DNA of 64,000 nt, taken from assembly GCF_001693385.1 (NCBI RefSeq), contig NZ_CP016428.1, positions 3,162,001 to 3,226,000 on the forward strand, written 5' to 3'. This stretch comes from Bradyrhizobium icense. GTDB lineage: Bacteria > Pseudomonadota > Alphaproteobacteria > Rhizobiales > Xanthobacteraceae. Each line of letters begins with the position of its first letter. Position 1 is the stretch's first letter. A program made the translations under genes and the position numbers. The notes under the pieces are model-generated. The model made no database searches, had not been told where the DNA came from, and saw nothing but the letters and a program-made list of their open reading frames with translations. Of this stretch, positions 27,275 to 36,996 are shown piece after piece.

Positions 27275-29245
27275 ATGGCCGATGGCGGATCGTTTGACAC
27301 GTTCCCCAAGTTGCTACTGCGAAACGCCGCGAAATTTGGCAGCCGTCCAGCGTTTCGCCATAAGGATCTTGGCATCTGGCAGACATGGACTTGGACCGAG
27401 GTCGCCGGGATCGTTCGTGCTTATGCCGCGGGTTTGCGGCGGATTGGATTGCAGCCGGGCGACACAATCGCCATCGTCGGCTCCAACCGGCCGAAGCTCT
27501 ATTGGACCATAATGGCAGCGCAGGCGCTGCGTGCGATTCCGGTTCCGGTCTATTCGGATGCGGTGGCCGACGAGCTTGCCTACGTTCTTGCCCACGCCGA
27601 CGTGAAGCTTGTTGCAGCGCAGGATCAGGAGCAGGTCGACAAGGTTTTGTCCGTGTCCGACCGGGTGCCGCATCTCAGCAAGATTGTTTATGATGAACCG
27701 CGTGGACTCGGCGACTACGATCACAGCCGGTTGGTCGCAATGCACGATGTCATCGATGACGGCCGGGCTGCGCTTGCAAGCAACGCTGCGCTAGGCGAGC
27801 AGATCGATGAAATCATCCGTCAGGGCGAAGGTTCTGACATCTCGATCATCCTCTATACGTCGGGAACAACCGGCGCGTCGAAGGGCGTCGTGCTGTCAGC
27901 GCGACGGTGCATCGACGCTGTTACGGATACTGTCAGGTTCGACAGGTTGACCGAGAACGACGTGGCGCTAGCTTATCTGCCGCTCGCCTGGGTGGGAGAT
28001 CATTACCTCAACTATGCGCAGGGCCTTGCCGCCGGTTTCTGCATGGCGTGTCCCGAGAGCGGTGAGACGGTCGAGCAGGATCTGCGCGAGATCGGACCAA
28101 CCTTCTATTTCGCTCCACCGCGCGTTTTCGAAAACATGCTGACGCGGGTGACGATCCGCATGGAGGATGCTGCGCCAATCAAGCGGCGTATGTTCGACTA
28201 CTTTCTCCGCATTGCGCGACGGCATGGCGAATCGATTTTGACCGGAAAGCCGGTGCCGGTGTCAGGCCGGCTGCTTTATGCGCTCGGACGCTTGATACTG
28301 TACGAGCCCCTTAAAAACGTCCTCGGCCTGTCTCGCGTGCGCGTTGCCTATACTGCAGGTGAGGCCATTGGCCCGGATCTTTTCGCGTTTTACCGCTCGA
28401 TCGGATTGAACCTGAAGCAGCTCTACGGTCAGACTGAGGCGTTCCTCTACGTCACGTGTCAGCCCGACGGGGAGATCTACTCCGATACTGTTGGGCCGGC
28501 AGCGCCGAACGTCGACATTCGCATTGCGGAATCAGGCGAGGTGCAATTCCGTTCACCCGGCATGTTTGTCCGATATTTCAAGGATCAGGCGAAAACTGCG
28601 GAGACCCTGACGCTTGACGGTTACGTCAAGACCGGTGATGCCGGTTTCTTCGACGAGAAGACGGGACATCTGAAGATCATCGATCGCGCAAAGGATGTGG
28701 GCCGGCTGGCCGACGGAACGATATTTGCGCCGAAGTATCTTGAGAACAAGTTGAAGTTCTTTCCAAGTATCAAGGAAGCGGTCGCCTTCGGCGATTCCAG
28801 GGAGTTCGCTTGCGCCATTCTCAATATCGACCTGACTGCGGTGGGAAGCTGGGCCGAACGTAACAACATTGCCTACGGATCCTATCAGGAACTGGCGGGC
28901 CATCTACTGGTCTACGACCTGGTGGCGAAAAGCGTTGAAGAAGCGAACCGCTCCCTCGCGGAGGAAAAGGTGATGGCTGGCGCACAGATTCGCCGCTTTC
29001 TCATTCTGCATAAGGAGCTCGACGCCGACGATGGCGAATTGACACGCACCCAGAAAGTTCGCCGCGGATTCATCGCCGAGCGCTATGCGCCATTGGTCAC
29101 AGCCCTCTATGACGGCTCGCATGAAGCCGACATTTCCACCGAAGTCATTTTTGAGGATGGCCGCAAAGGCGTGATCGCGGCGCGGGTAAAGATCCGCGAC
29201 GTGCCGGCAATTGGCGCGACGGAACCCTTGGGGAGGGCCGCATGA
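27275..29245 (+). CDS. AMP-forming acyl-CoA synthetase (long-chain ligase type)
   Basis: A 656-residue ANL-superfamily enzyme that activates a carboxylic acid with ATP and CoA. The P-loop-like motif ILYTSGTTGASKG is at about residues 191-203, QLYGQTEAF forms the acyl/adenylate pocket, and GYVKTGDAGFFDEKTGHLKIIDRAKD is the hinge region. Its stop overlaps the livG start by 4 bases, so the ligase is co-translated with a LivGHMKF-type transporter. Transporter-coupled ligases of this sort commonly activate fatty, phenylpropenoid or other aromatic acids as they enter; the substrate here is unknown. Confidence 0.9.
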   Translation: MADGGSFDTFPKLLLRNAAKFGSRPAFRHKDLGIWQTWTWTEVAGIVRAYAAGLRRIGLQPGDTIAIVGSNRPKLYWTIMAAQALRAIPVPVYSDAVADELAYVLAHADVKLVAAQDQEQVDKVLSVSDRVPHLSKIVYDEPRGLGDYDHSRLVAMHDVIDDGRAALASNAALGEQIDEIIRQGEGSDISIILYTSGTTGASKGVVLSARRCIDAVTDTVRFDRLTENDVALAYLPLAWVGDHYLNYAQGLAAGFCMACPESGETVEQDLREIGPTFYFAPPRVFENMLTRVTIRMEDAAPIKRRMFDYFLRIARRHGESILTGKPVPVSGRLLYALGRLILYEPLKNVLGLSRVRVAYTAGEAIGPDLFAFYRSIGLNLKQLYGQTEAFLYVTCQPDGEIYSDTVGPAAPNVDIRIAESGEVQFRSPGMFVRYFKDQAKTAETLTLDGYVKTGDAGFFDEKTGHLKIIDRAKDVGRLADGTIFAPKYLENKLKFFPSIKEAVAFGDSREFACAILNIDLTAVGSWAERNNIAYGSYQELAGHLLVYDLVAKSVEEANRSLAEEKVMAGAQIRRFLILHKELDADDGELTRTQKVRRGFIAERYAPLVTALYDGSHEADISTEVIFEDGRKGVIAARVKIRDVPAIGATEPLGRAA

Positions 29246-30027
29246 GGATGCCGGACACGAGCGAAATCCTGCTTCAGGTCGAGGGGGTGTCGCTGGCGTT
29301 TGGCGGCGTGAAAGCGCTGAGGGATGTTTCGCTTGACATCAGGAAAGGTGAAATTCGCGCCATCATCGGACCGAATGGCGCCGGAAAGACTTCGATGCTC
29401 AACGTCATCAACGGCTTCTATCATCCCAATCGCGGTGCCATCACCTTCAAGGGACGAACCCGCGCCCAGATGCAGCCGTTCGAAGCGTCCCGTGGCGGCA
29501 TCGCGCGCACCTTTCAAAACGTCGCGTTGTTCAAGGGAATGAGCGCGCTCGACAATATCATGGCTGGCCGCACATTGAAGATGCGGCGGGGCCTTCTGTG
29601 GCAGATGCTGCGCTACGGCCCTGCGCTGGCGGAGGAGATCGAGCACCGGCATCGGGTCGAGGAGATTATCGATTTTCTGGAGATCGAACCGATCCGCAAG
29701 GTGCCGGTCGCGCGCTTGCCATACGGCCTGCAGAAGCGCGTCGAACTCGGCCGCGCGCTTGCGATGGAGCCAGATCTCCTTCTGCTTGACGAGCCGATGG
29801 CGGGCATGAACCTCGAGGAGAAGAAGGACATGTCGCGCTTCATCATCGACGTGAACGATCATTACGGCACGACCATCGCGCTGATCGAGCACGACATGGC
29901 TGTGGTGATGGATCTCTCCCATCGCGTGGTGGTGCTCGATCATGGCGTGAAGATCGCCGACGGCACGCCGGATGAGGTCAAGAACAATCAGGCAGTCATC
30001 GAAGCCTATCTCGGCGTCGCGCACTAG
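29242..30027 (+). CDS. livG: Branched-chain-type ABC transporter ATPase (LivG)
   Basis: A 261-residue cytoplasmic ATPase. Walker A GPNGAGKTS, Walker B LLLLDEPMAGMN and the switch His in ALIEHDM are present. The ABC signature region is degenerate (VARLPYGLQKRVELGRAL instead of LSxGxQ), as is normal for LivG. Overlaps the ligase gene by 4 bases and is followed 10 bases later by livH. Part of a complete G-H-M-K-F set for import of an amino acid or organic acid. Confidence 0.92.
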   Translation: MRMPDTSEILLQVEGVSLAFGGVKALRDVSLDIRKGEIRAIIGPNGAGKTSMLNVINGFYHPNRGAITFKGRTRAQMQPFEASRGGIARTFQNVALFKGMSALDNIMAGRTLKMRRGLLWQMLRYGPALAEEIEHRHRVEEIIDFLEIEPIRKVPVARLPYGLQKRVELGRALAMEPDLLLLDEPMAGMNLEEKKDMSRFIIDVNDHYGTTIALIEHDMAVVMDLSHRVVVLDHGVKIADGTPDEVKNNQAVIEAYLGVAH

Positions 30028-30037
30028 GGAGCATGGT

Positions 30038-30967
30038 GTGATCGCATTGGGTCAATTTCTCGAAGTGCTGATCGGCGGATTGATGTCCGGCGTACTGTAC
30101 TCACTGGTCGCGCTCGGCTTCGTGTTGATCTTCAAGGCATCCGGCGTCTTTAATTTTGCGCAAGGCGCAATGGTGTTGCTCGCAGGGCTGGCGCTGGTTC
30201 GTTCGCTCGATCTCCTCGTGGCGAACGGCTTCCCGCTTTGGGTTGCGATCGTCCTCGGCATTGGCTTCGCTGCCGTGATCATGGCGATAACGGCCTGGCT
30301 GATCGAGCGGTTCGTGATCGGACCTCTTGTCAATCAGGACGGCCTTACGCTGTTCATGTCCACCATCGGCGTGACATTCATCCTCGAGGGTGCGGCGCAG
30401 ATGATCTTCGGTTCCGGTTCTTACCCTTTGCGCCTGTTTCCGACGGATGCCTGGTTCCTGTTTGAAAATCTCTTTCCCGGTGGAATTCTGGTCAACAAGC
30501 TGGATGTCTGGGGCGGCTTTATCGCCGGCGTTCTGGTCGCGGGTCTCGCGATCTTCTTCCAGCGTACCAAGACCGGTCGCGCACTCAGGGCGGTTGCCGA
30601 CGACCACATGGCAGCGCAGTCGGTCGGGATTCCGATCGGCTGGATCTGGTTTGTGGTCTGGCTCGTTGCCGGTCTCGTTGCGCTCGTTGCGGCGACTGTG
30701 TGGGGTACCAAGCTGGGTGTGCAGTTCTCGATCACGTTTCTCGCGCTGAAGGCCCTGCCGGTTCTGATCATTGGGGGCCTTACTTCGGTCCCAGGAGCGA
30801 TCGTCGGCGGGCTTATTGTAGGTGCGGGCGAGAAGCTCGCCGAGGTGTTCCTGGGGTCGCATATTGGCGGCGGTATCGAATACTGGTTCGCCTATGTGCT
30901 GGCGTTGGCGGTGCTGCTTGTGCGGCCGCAGGGGCTGTTCGGCGAGCGGATCATCGAACGTATCTGA
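30038..30967 (+). CDS. livH: Branched-chain-type ABC transporter permease (LivH)
   Basis: About 309 residues with eight or so helices. The N-terminus FLEVLIGGLMSGVLYSLVALGF and NFAQGAMVLLAG are classic LivH signatures; ALRAVADDHMAAQSVGIP and IIGGLTSVPGAIVGGLIVG form the ATPase-contact and C-terminal regions. GTG 30038, following GGGAGCATG, fits the family N-terminus; the frame is open further upstream but inside livG. Confidence 0.92.
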   Translation: MIALGQFLEVLIGGLMSGVLYSLVALGFVLIFKASGVFNFAQGAMVLLAGLALVRSLDLLVANGFPLWVAIVLGIGFAAVIMAITAWLIERFVIGPLVNQDGLTLFMSTIGVTFILEGAAQMIFGSGSYPLRLFPTDAWFLFENLFPGGILVNKLDVWGGFIAGVLVAGLAIFFQRTKTGRALRAVADDHMAAQSVGIPIGWIWFVVWLVAGLVALVAATVWGTKLGVQFSITFLALKALPVLIIGGLTSVPGAIVGGLIVGAGEKLAEVFLGSHIGGGIEYWFAYVLALAVLLVRPQGLFGERIIERI

Positions 30968-30981
30968 GACGAGGAGTCGTT

Positions 30982-32109
30982 GTGCTTTATCGTGAGGCTG
31001 GCCAATTCAAGACGACCTACGCGGAGGATATGGCGATCTTCCCGATACGCCAGGACCGTATGGCGCTCGCGATCTTGCTTGGTATCGCCTTCATTGGCGT
31101 ACCGCTGCTGGCAGACTTCGACATTTGGCCGTTCGGCAGCGACTATCTGCTTCGCGCCATTCTGCTGCCCTTCCTGATCCTCGCGCTCGCCGCCATCGGC
31201 GTAAACATCCTTGTCGGCTATTGCGGCCAGATCTCGCTCGGCAGCGGCGCGTTCATGGCCATCGGCGCCTACTCCGCCTACAAGTTGGGGACCGGCGTTC
31301 ATATTCCGCTCGCCTGGCTTGGCTTCGCGATTTCGATCCCGCCGTTGCCCGTGCTGCTATCCATTTTGCTCGGCGGGCTCGCGGCGGCGGTTGTCGGCAT
31401 CCTCTTCGGTGTTCCCAGTCTGCGGATCAAAGGCCTCTATCTGGCGGTTGCAACACTCGCAGCGCAGTTCTTCTTTGACTGGGTGTTCCTGCGGGTGTCG
31501 TGGTTCACCAATTATGCGCCGTCGGGATCGGTCAGTGCACCGACACTGGATTTCTTCGGTCTGAACGTAGGCACGCCGATCGAGCGCTATATGCTGTGCC
31601 TGATCTTTGTAACCGTGTTCGCGTTTCTGGCGAAGAATCTCGTTCGCGGCAATCTCGGCAGACAGTGGATGGCGATCCGCGACATGGACATCGCCGCCGA
31701 GTTGATCGGTATCCGGCCGCTCTATGCAAAGCTCACGGCTTTCGCGGTCTCTTCATTTATCATCGGCGTGGCGGGCGCACTCTGGGCGTTCGTCTATCTG
31801 GGCTCGTGGGAGCCGCTGGCGTTCTCGATCGACCGTTCGCTGCAGCTTCTGTTCATGGTGATCATCGGCGGGCTGGGATCGATCATGGGTGCGTTCGTAG
31901 GTGCGGCCTTTATCCTCATTCTGCCGATCCTGCTGAACCGGATTCCGTCCGAGCTCGGCGTGCCGCTGTCGACCGAAACGATCACGCACCTGGAATTCAT
32001 CATATTTGGATCTCTGATCTGCTATCTTCTCATCAAGGAGCCACATGGGTTTGCCCGGCTGATATCGATTGGCAAGGAGAAGCTCAGACTTTGGCCGTTT
32101 CCCTACTGA
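30982..32109 (+). CDS. livM: Branched-chain-type ABC transporter permease (LivM)
   Basis: About 375 residues with ten or so helices. LivM landmarks are ALAAIGVNILVGYCGQISLGSGAFMAIGAY, the KGLYLAVATLAAQFFF helix, WMAIRDMDIAAELIGI (ATPase contact) and MVIIGGLGSIMGAFVGAAFI. The likely start is GTG 30982, after GAGGAGTCGTT; the open frame begins earlier but overlaps livH. Follows livH by 14 bases. Confidence 0.92.
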   Translation: MLYREAGQFKTTYAEDMAIFPIRQDRMALAILLGIAFIGVPLLADFDIWPFGSDYLLRAILLPFLILALAAIGVNILVGYCGQISLGSGAFMAIGAYSAYKLGTGVHIPLAWLGFAISIPPLPVLLSILLGGLAAAVVGILFGVPSLRIKGLYLAVATLAAQFFFDWVFLRVSWFTNYAPSGSVSAPTLDFFGLNVGTPIERYMLCLIFVTVFAFLAKNLVRGNLGRQWMAIRDMDIAAELIGIRPLYAKLTAFAVSSFIIGVAGALWAFVYLGSWEPLAFSIDRSLQLLFMVIIGGLGSIMGAFVGAAFILILPILLNRIPSELGVPLSTETITHLEFIIFGSLICYLLIKEPHGFARLISIGKEKLRLWPFPY

Positions 32110-32239
32110 AGGGCGGTCAGTGTGAACGAAGCCGAAGATCGCAATGCGGAGCGACGGTCGTTGGCAAGAGGAGAAAGGAAGCCCGCGATAACAAGACCCG
32201 TACAGCAAAGAACGGGCTGAAACGAGGAGGAGACTCACT

Positions 32240-33559
32240 ATGGTACGCAACAAACTGATATTGGCCGCAGCCATACTTTCAGGCGGGGCGTTTGCCTCTC
32301 CTGCTGCAGCTCAGAACGAGCAATTCATCCCGATACTGTCCTACCGGACGGGCGCGTACGCCGTGAATGGCGTGCCGTACGCAAACGGCGTGGCCGACTA
32401 TTACAACCTTGTCAATGAGCGCGACGGCGGCATCAACGGCGTCAAGCTCTTGGTCGAGGAATGCGAGACCGGTTACGCCACCGACAAGGGCGTTGAGTGT
32501 TACGAGCGTCTCAAAGGCAAGGGCCCGACCGGTGCAGCCTTCATCAATCCGCTGTCGACCGGCATTACATTCGCCCTCACCGAAAAGACCGCGACCGACA
32601 AGATCCCGATTATCACGATGGGCTATGGCCGCGCCGATTCCAAGAACGGCGCTGTGTTCGCCTACAATTTCCCGCTGCTCGGCACATACTGGTCCGCAGC
32701 CGATATCGCGGTCCAGCACATCGCCAAGGAGGTGGGCGGCTTCGACAAGCTGAAAGGCAAGAAGATTTCGCTGCTCTATCACGACAGCCCATACGGCAAG
32801 GAGCCGATCCCGATGCTGCAGGTGCTGGCCAAGAAGTACGGCTTTGAGTTCACGCCGATTCCGGTCACGCATCCCGGTGTCGAACAGAAGTCGCAATGGC
32901 TGTCGATCCGCCAAAACCGGCCGGACTATGTCCTGGTCTGGGGCTGGGGCGTCATGAACGGGACGGCAGTCAAGGAAGCTGCGGCCGTTGCCTATCCGCG
33001 CGACAAGATGATCGGTGTTTGGTGGTCGGGCGCAGAGCCGGATGTGGAGCCCGCAGGCGATCAAGCCGTCGGCTACAAGGCGCTGATGCTTCAGCATGGT
33101 GCGGGCAAATTCCCCGTGCATGCCGACATCGAGAAGCACGTCTATGCAAAGGGCAAGGGCGCGTCGGAGCCTGGCAAGATCGGCGAGGTTCTCTACAACC
33201 GCGGCATGGTGAACGCCATGCTCGGGGTGGAAGCGATCCGCAAGGCGCAGGAAAAGTTCGGCAAGAAGCCGCTGACGGGCGAGCAGGTCCGCTGGGGGCT
33301 TGAGAATCTGAACCTCACCGATGCACGCATCAAGGAACTCGGCTTCGAGGGCATGTTGAAGCCGATCAAGATTTCCTGCTCCGACCACGAGGGCGCGCGG
33401 GACGGGCGCGTACAGCAGTGGGACGGCAAGGGCTGGAAGGTCATCTCCGACTGGTACACGGCCAACCAGTCCGAGACCGAACCGCTCGTTGAAGAGGTTT
33501 CCGCGAAGTATGCCGCGGACAAGAAGATTCAGCCGCGCGACTGCTCGAAAGAGAGCTGA
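32240..33559 (+). CDS. Periplasmic substrate-binding protein of the liv transporter
   Basis: A 439-residue type I periplasmic binding protein with a Sec signal peptide (AAAILSGGAFASPAAAQ, cleaved near residue 25). The mature protein opens with QFIPILSYRTGAYAVNGVPYANGVADYYN, and has GVNGVKLLVEECETGY-type strands, the pattern of the group that binds hydrophobic amino acids or aromatic acids. GAGGAGGAG precedes the ATG. Lying between livM and livF, it is the receptor for this transporter. The ligand pocket cannot be read from the sequence. Confidence 0.9.
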   Translation: MVRNKLILAAAILSGGAFASPAAAQNEQFIPILSYRTGAYAVNGVPYANGVADYYNLVNERDGGINGVKLLVEECETGYATDKGVECYERLKGKGPTGAAFINPLSTGITFALTEKTATDKIPIITMGYGRADSKNGAVFAYNFPLLGTYWSAADIAVQHIAKEVGGFDKLKGKKISLLYHDSPYGKEPIPMLQVLAKKYGFEFTPIPVTHPGVEQKSQWLSIRQNRPDYVLVWGWGVMNGTAVKEAAAVAYPRDKMIGVWWSGAEPDVEPAGDQAVGYKALMLQHGAGKFPVHADIEKHVYAKGKGASEPGKIGEVLYNRGMVNAMLGVEAIRKAQEKFGKKPLTGEQVRWGLENLNLTDARIKELGFEGMLKPIKISCSDHEGARDGRVQQWDGKGWKVISDWYTANQSETEPLVEEVSAKYAADKKIQPRDCSKES

Positions 33560-33636
33560 AACATCTCGGCGATCCGGGAGGGGCGTTCGCTTGCTCCCGG
33601 ATATTCCGAAAGCCGCAACAGTTTGGAGGGAGCAGC

Positions 33637-34476
33637 GTGTCAATCCCCGAGGCCGCCAAGGCGACAGAAACGGCAACGCCATTTCTGTCGGTCAACAATA
33701 TCGAGGTTGTCTACGATCACGTCATCCTCGTGTTGAAGGGCGTATCGCTGGATGTGCCGCGGGGCGGAATCGTCGCACTTCTCGGCGCCAATGGTGCGGG
33801 CAAGACAACGACTCTGAAGGCGGTTTCCAATCTGCTGCATTCAGAGCGCGGCGAGGTCACCAAGGGCTCTATCTTGTTCGACAGTGTCGAAGTGCAGTCG
33901 CTGTCGCCAAACGAGCTGGTGCGGCGCGGCTGCATTCAGGTGATGGAGGGGCGGCGCTGCTTCGCCCACCTCACTGTCGAAGAAAATCTCCTGACCGGCG
34001 CATTCACGCGCGTGGACGGCAAGTCCGCGATCGCGGAGGATCTCGAGCGGGTCTATGGCTATTTTCCGCGTCTCAGGGAGCGACGCGGTTCCACCGCGGG
34101 CTATACGTCGGGTGGCGAACAGCAGATGTGCGCAATCGGACGTGCGCTGATGTCGCGCCCGAAGATGATCCTGCTCGACGAGCCATCGATGGGCCTCGCT
34201 CCGCAGATCGTCGAAGAGATCTTCGAGATCGTCAAGGATCTCAATGTCCGGGAAAATGTTACGTTCCTGCTCGCCGAGCAGAACACCAATATGGCGCTCA
34301 AATACGCCAGACACGGATACATCCTCGAAAATGGCCGCGTAGTGATGGACGGCGAGGCGCGGGCGCTCGCCGCAAATGAGGATGTCAAGGAATTCTATCT
34401 TGGCATCGCCGGGGACAAGCGCAAATCATTCCGCGATGTAAAGCACTACAAGCGACGCAAGCGCTGGCTCGCTTAG
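33637..34476 (+). CDS. livF: Branched-chain-type ABC transporter ATPase (LivF)
   Basis: A 279-residue ATPase beginning with GTG (MSIPEAAKATETATPFLS). Walker A GANGAGKTT, signature-like YTSGGEQQMCAIGRAL and Walker B ILLDEPSMGLAP are intact. It is about 40 residues longer than a minimal LivF because of N- and C-terminal extensions; the basic tail ends KHYKRRKRWLA. The next gene starts 4 bases after its stop. Confidence 0.92.
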   Translation: MSIPEAAKATETATPFLSVNNIEVVYDHVILVLKGVSLDVPRGGIVALLGANGAGKTTTLKAVSNLLHSERGEVTKGSILFDSVEVQSLSPNELVRRGCIQVMEGRRCFAHLTVEENLLTGAFTRVDGKSAIAEDLERVYGYFPRLRERRGSTAGYTSGGEQQMCAIGRALMSRPKMILLDEPSMGLAPQIVEEIFEIVKDLNVRENVTFLLAEQNTNMALKYARHGYILENGRVVMDGEARALAANEDVKEFYLGIAGDKRKSFRDVKHYKRRKRWLA

Positions 34477-34479
34477 GCC

Positions 34480-35652
34480 ATGGGGAAAAAAAGCCATACT
34501 GCTGCGCCCACGGCAGCTCTTGCTCTCGGAATCTTCTTCACAGTGTCGGCCTCCATTGCAACCAATGCGAACGTCGGCACGGTCGCGTCGCTCGTGGCGG
34601 CCGCCATCGGCAATCTCAGCTTCATTTCGCCCGCAATGGGCGAGCCGGCCGCACTCACCAAAAAACAGTCGGATGCGCTCAATACATACAGTAACGCACG
34701 AAGCAACTTTGAGTCGATCCTAGGCCAGCGGCGCGCGCAGATCAATTCGAACCAGCGGCTGCCGAACTTGCCGGGACAAGCCCTCTACCTTGCGCGCAAC
34801 AGCATGATGAGCGCGTACAAGGATCTCACCGACGCTCTTCCGTCCAGGATCGGCAGGCCCAACAAATACGGAATCCCTCCGGCGTACTTTAGCGCCGACA
34901 ATGAGCCGCTGCTCGACGAGTACAGGAGACTTTTTGACCTGATGCAAGCGCCGCCCGCCAGCGCGCAAAACTCGGATACTCCATTCAAGGACGTTGTCGA
35001 CCTGGGCACTGCCATTGCGCGAGCCAAGGGCCTCGATGCGGCCAATGCCGAAGCAGCAGGCCGGATCAGCCTGGGCCTGTTCTTTGCCGAGACAAATGGC
35101 AATCAGAACATCGGGAATGCGCGCTCGAACAAATACAAGGGCAGCTTGCAAACAGGCGTATCCGAAGATCAAAATGGGCGAAAGAAATGGGCCGCAATAA
35201 AGAAGTCGATCGCAGCCTTTGATTCCACACTGAACGCCCGCGATGACAAGGAGGAGGCACGGGCCGGCAATCTGGACCATCGGTACAACCACTGGACCGC
35301 CGTGCGCGATGGCCTCATGAACGCACACGCGGATATTTTCCCGCAAATACCGGCGATCGTGAAAAGACTGCCGGATCCGATCGATCAAATGAAGCTGTTC
35401 GAGTTGATCCAGATCATCCCGAGCCCGACCAGGTCTGCACTCGGCTCGCGCAACCTGGTCGACTACAGAATTTCCGACCCGAAGATCATGGCCTATCTGC
35501 GAAACAACAGCGTTTTCACCTTCGGACAGGCTGACCGGGCCAAAACATCCGCGACCTACCGCGAAATTCTCGATGCGATGTGGTTGTTCAACGAAAAATT
35601 TGAACGAGCGCTTTCCAAATTCGACGAAATCAAGAAGCCGTCAAAGGGTTGA
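34480..35652 (+). CDS. Exported protein of unknown function, possible lysozyme-like domain
   Basis: A 390-residue protein. Residues 10-50 are hydrophobic and look like a signal peptide or membrane anchor. The body is mostly polar and helical. The only suggestive motif is GLFFAETNGNQNIGNARSNK (about residues 199-218) then YKGSLQTG, where E204 with the following GN…YKGS.QTG resembles the catalytic region of some lytic transglycosylase or lysozyme-like domains. That reading is tentative. The start lies 4 bases after livF without a clear ribosome-binding site, implying coupling, yet a wall enzyme would fit better with the convergent amidase gene downstream. Confidence 0.6.
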   Translation: MGKKSHTAAPTAALALGIFFTVSASIATNANVGTVASLVAAAIGNLSFISPAMGEPAALTKKQSDALNTYSNARSNFESILGQRRAQINSNQRLPNLPGQALYLARNSMMSAYKDLTDALPSRIGRPNKYGIPPAYFSADNEPLLDEYRRLFDLMQAPPASAQNSDTPFKDVVDLGTAIARAKGLDAANAEAAGRISLGLFFAETNGNQNIGNARSNKYKGSLQTGVSEDQNGRKKWAAIKKSIAAFDSTLNARDDKEEARAGNLDHRYNHWTAVRDGLMNAHADIFPQIPAIVKRLPDPIDQMKLFELIQIIPSPTRSALGSRNLVDYRISDPKIMAYLRNNSVFTFGQADRAKTSATYREILDAMWLFNEKFERALSKFDEIKKPSKG

Positions 35653-35690
35653 AGCCGGCAGGCGGGGTTCGGATGCGACGCTAACGCCCG

Positions 35691-36710
35691 TCAGAGCGGA
35701 CCGAGCATGGCCCATCTGGGCTCGCAAAATGCCTTCACCGCCGCCGTGACACCGCTGCTGATAATGTCCCGCCGCTCAGGCGAACTCATCCTGAGCTCTT
35801 CGTCCCGGTTGATGATCGAGCCCGCTTCCAGCAGGACGGCAGCCATCCGGGTTTTTCTCAGCACGATGAGCTCATCGTAGCGATAGACGCCGGTCTCCTT
35901 GTTCAGCAGCTCGCGCTGGTACCGGCCCATGATGGGCTGGGAATATTGCCTGGCATAGTCGAGGCCCTGGGCCTTCATTTCCTTGGCGATCAGTTCGGCG
36001 AAGGCGAAACTCGTCTTGAAGTCCGGGTTGCTGCGGGAGACGAAGACGGAATATCCGCTGAAGCGGTCGCTGAAATGGCTTTTCTTTCCCTCGAACTCCC
36101 AGTCCTCGAGGAATTTGTTGGGCACGGAGTCATGGTGGATCGACAGGAAGAGATCCGCGCGCAGATCATTGGCGGCGGCGACGCGTTTGAAGAGGCTGTG
36201 CTTGGCCTTGCCCTCGGTTAGCAGCAACTTGGTCTCGGCAAAGCCTTCGGCCTTCAACTTCTCCTCGATCCGCTTCGCAAGGTGCAGATTGAAGACGAAC
36301 TCGGGGACGTTGCGGGCGCTGATCGCGCCTTCTGATTCGACGGTGTGCCCCACATCCAGAACAACCCGGAGCTTGGAGGGATCGCACAGGGGGGCGGCCG
36401 GCTTGAAAGCGGCAGATGGCAAGCCGACCGGCCCCAGGGCCGCAAGCCTTATGGTGCGGCGCTTTGGCGAGGCGGCTGGCTTCGTCAAGGCGGCTCGCTT
36501 GCGCGAAGTGACATGCTTTGACGGCTTGCCTTGTTTTGGCGCTTTGGCTTCTTTTGGCGAGCCCTTGAAGACGTCCGACAGCCAGCCCGCGTCGCTGACC
36601 TCGATCGGCAGAAGCACCATTGCGGCCATCGCGAAAATCATGATGCGGCCACGGCGCCGCAATCGTGAAGCGATGCCGCCGAGAACAGAAATGAATGCGC
36701 GGCGCTTCAT
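35691..36710 (-). CDS. N-acetylmuramoyl-L-alanine amidase, zinc-dependent (Amidase_3)
   Basis: About 339 residues. A membrane helix or signal lies near residues 25-40, then a Lys/Pro-rich linker, then the Amidase_3 domain (about residues 115-330): LRVVLDVGHT (zinc His), the Glu in NVPEFVFNLHLAKRIE, LFLSIHHDSVP (second zinc His) and AAVLLEAGSIIN (catalytic Glu). It cleaves the amide bond between MurNAc and the peptide stem in the periplasm. ATG 36710 is preferred; a TTG at 36731 would add MFGLWAN. No AMIN targeting domain is visible. Confidence 0.88.
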   Translation of the reverse strand: MKRRAFISVLGGIASRLRRRGRIMIFAMAAMVLLPIEVSDAGWLSDVFKGSPKEAKAPKQGKPSKHVTSRKRAALTKPAASPKRRTIRLAALGPVGLPSAAFKPAAPLCDPSKLRVVLDVGHTVESEGAISARNVPEFVFNLHLAKRIEEKLKAEGFAETKLLLTEGKAKHSLFKRVAAANDLRADLFLSIHHDSVPNKFLEDWEFEGKKSHFSDRFSGYSVFVSRSNPDFKTSFAFAELIAKEMKAQGLDYARQYSQPIMGRYQRELLNKETGVYRYDELIVLRKTRMAAVLLEAGSIINRDEELRMSSPERRDIISSGVTAAVKAFCEPRWAMLGPL

Positions 36711-36996
36711 GTTCGCCCAGAGGCCGAACAAAAAGGCGCGCTAATGCGAATGAGGTTTGCTTTGAAGTCGACGAACGAAGTCCCGGCACAGCCGATGGAA
36801 AACATATCGTACCCCACCTACCGAATTCGACACGCAAGGGTCGCAATCCAATGAGGGCGGATACAAGTCGGAGAGAGCGATTACGGCATCCAATCGCGCG
36901 ATTTTATGTCAGTGTTGTCATTGAGCCACATCTGGGTTTCCGGAGCCGCGCACAGCTATGCACTGAAACAGGCTTTCGGCCATTTCCTGGAAACCG

